Source of the DNA: an uncultured Acidobacteriota bacterium
GTDB lineage: Bacteria; Acidobacteriota; Blastocatellia; Pyrinomonadales; Pyrinomonadaceae
DNA: 64,000 nucleotides
Direction: 5' to 3'
Assembly: GCA_937859595.1 (NCBI GenBank)
Contig: CALMAH010000024.1
Coordinates: 1 to 64,000, forward strand
A program made the position numbers and the translations under genes. The notes under the pieces were generated by a model that was given only the letters and a program-made list of their open reading frames with translations, did not search any database and was not told the origin of the DNA. Of the stretch, positions 63,594 to 64,000 are shown piece by piece (the stretch's first letter is position 1; every line of letters begins with the position of its first letter).

Positions 63594-64000
63594 TCAAAAG
63601 TGACCGGGAGTCGGAGTGACCACCGGCTGCGACGTTGGTGTCGCTACTGCCGGCGTGCGGGCCGGTGTTGGCGTTGCCGGGGTCGGTGTCCTTGCCGCAG
63701 GTGGTGTCGCTGTTGGTGTTTGCAGCGACGCGGGTGTCTCAGTGGGCTCGGACGTCGGCGTCGGTCTCGGTGTGGTTGCCTGCGGCATCGCTGTCGGCGT
63801 CGGTGAGGCCGCAGGGGCGTCGTCGTCGATCCTTCCGCGTTGCCAAACCTGTTCAACGTTGGCCCTGTTTATTTCGAAAGCGATGGCCAGGCCCTTTTCC
63901 GGAGCCTCCGGGGGAGTCAGGCGTTTTCCGTTTAACGTGAGTTCCACCTTGTCGTGAAAACCGCGATAATAACTTACCCGCACGCTCTCGCTGCCTTCCA
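63594..64000 (-). CDS. Pro/Thr-rich protein, cut by the window end
   Basis: The last 134 codons of a minus-strand gene that continues beyond 64000. The visible part begins EGSESVRVSYYRGFHDKVEL, a beta-type segment with FEINRANVEQVWQRG, followed by about 75 residues of Pro/Thr/Ala repeats (SPTPTAMPQATTPRPTPT) ending GHF. Similar PT tails occur on the kinase in this window. Family unknown. It lies upstream of guaB in the same direction, 127 bases away. Confidence 0.55.
   Translation of the reverse strand, partial: EGSESVRVSYYRGFHDKVELTLNGKRLTPPEAPEKGLAIAFEINRANVEQVWQRGRIDDDAPAASPTPTAMPQATTPRPTPTSEPTETPASLQTPTATPPAARTPTPATPTPARTPAVATPTSQPVVTPTPGHF

Noticed and set aside
63594..63983. Complete 129-residue protein
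   Set aside because: The open frame continues without a break to base 64000, so the GTG start is not the true one.

Overview
The window looks like a piece of a Gram-negative Acidobacteriota chromosome, probably Blastocatellia (Pyrinomonadaceae-like). This is an inference from gene style: a VWFA protein of the acidobacterial type, a Ser/Thr kinase next to a TPR protein, a CadC-like winged-helix/TPR regulator, many Pro/Thr-rich tails, and envelope genes (KdsD, TonB/ExbBD, SurA-like, alpha-2-macroglobulin). No rRNA is present to confirm it. Core genes look moderately GC-rich; the accessory blocks at about 1-4.7 kb and 18-23 kb are patchier and partly AT-rich.

Layout. 1-4.7 kb: accessory block with a 21-bp tandem repeat, a REP-associated tyrosine transposase (RAYT) flanked by 24-bp inverted repeats, the tail of a lost toxin with an NTF2-fold immunity gene, and broken Rhs cores with a cargo C-terminus and a secreted partner. 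It stops at the 3' end of a tRNA-Arg(ACG). 4.9-18 kb: VWFA protein, zinc-ribbon membrane protein, Ser/Thr kinase plus TPR protein, an ECF sigma/anti-sigma/lipocalin set with an autoregulatory-looking promoter, TPR membrane proteins and an ATP-grasp enzyme with a histone-like tail. 18.1-23 kb: second accessory block with two paralogous double-hairpin units whose stems covary, an Rhs toxin C-terminus with an Imm32-like gene, a decayed second RAYT element with its own inverted repeats, a possible HEPN protein and two secreted proteins. 23-33.5 kb: a PspA pair, a circularly permuted ATP-grasp protein, a 2109-residue thioester alpha-2-macroglobulin and a small HExxH protein. 33.9-37.8 kb: KdsD, a secreted protein, a Gln-repeat protein and a lipoprotein. 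37.9-45.3 kb: der, a MauE/double-thioredoxin fusion, tgt, yajC, secD, secF. 45.7-51.8 kb: tonB-exbB-exbD-exbD-lipoprotein, then a Rel/SpoT enzyme. 52-64 kb: subtilase, RidA, rpmB, SurA-like lipoprotein, ABC-F ATPase, LamG protein, CadC-like regulator, guaB and a truncated Pro/Thr-rich gene.

How it works together. The core is mainly envelope biogenesis and protein export (SecDF-YajC, SurA-like chaperone, TonB-ExbBD energy transduction, KdsD for Kdo, PspA and alpha-2-macroglobulin for envelope defence) plus stress signalling (ECF sigma/anti-sigma, Rel, Ser/Thr kinase). The accessory blocks are Rhs polymorphic-toxin scrap yards in which cores, C-termini and immunity genes are shuffled. Both RAYT elements lie directly at Rhs breakpoints. 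The most unusual signal is the pair of covarying double-hairpin units at 18315-18577.
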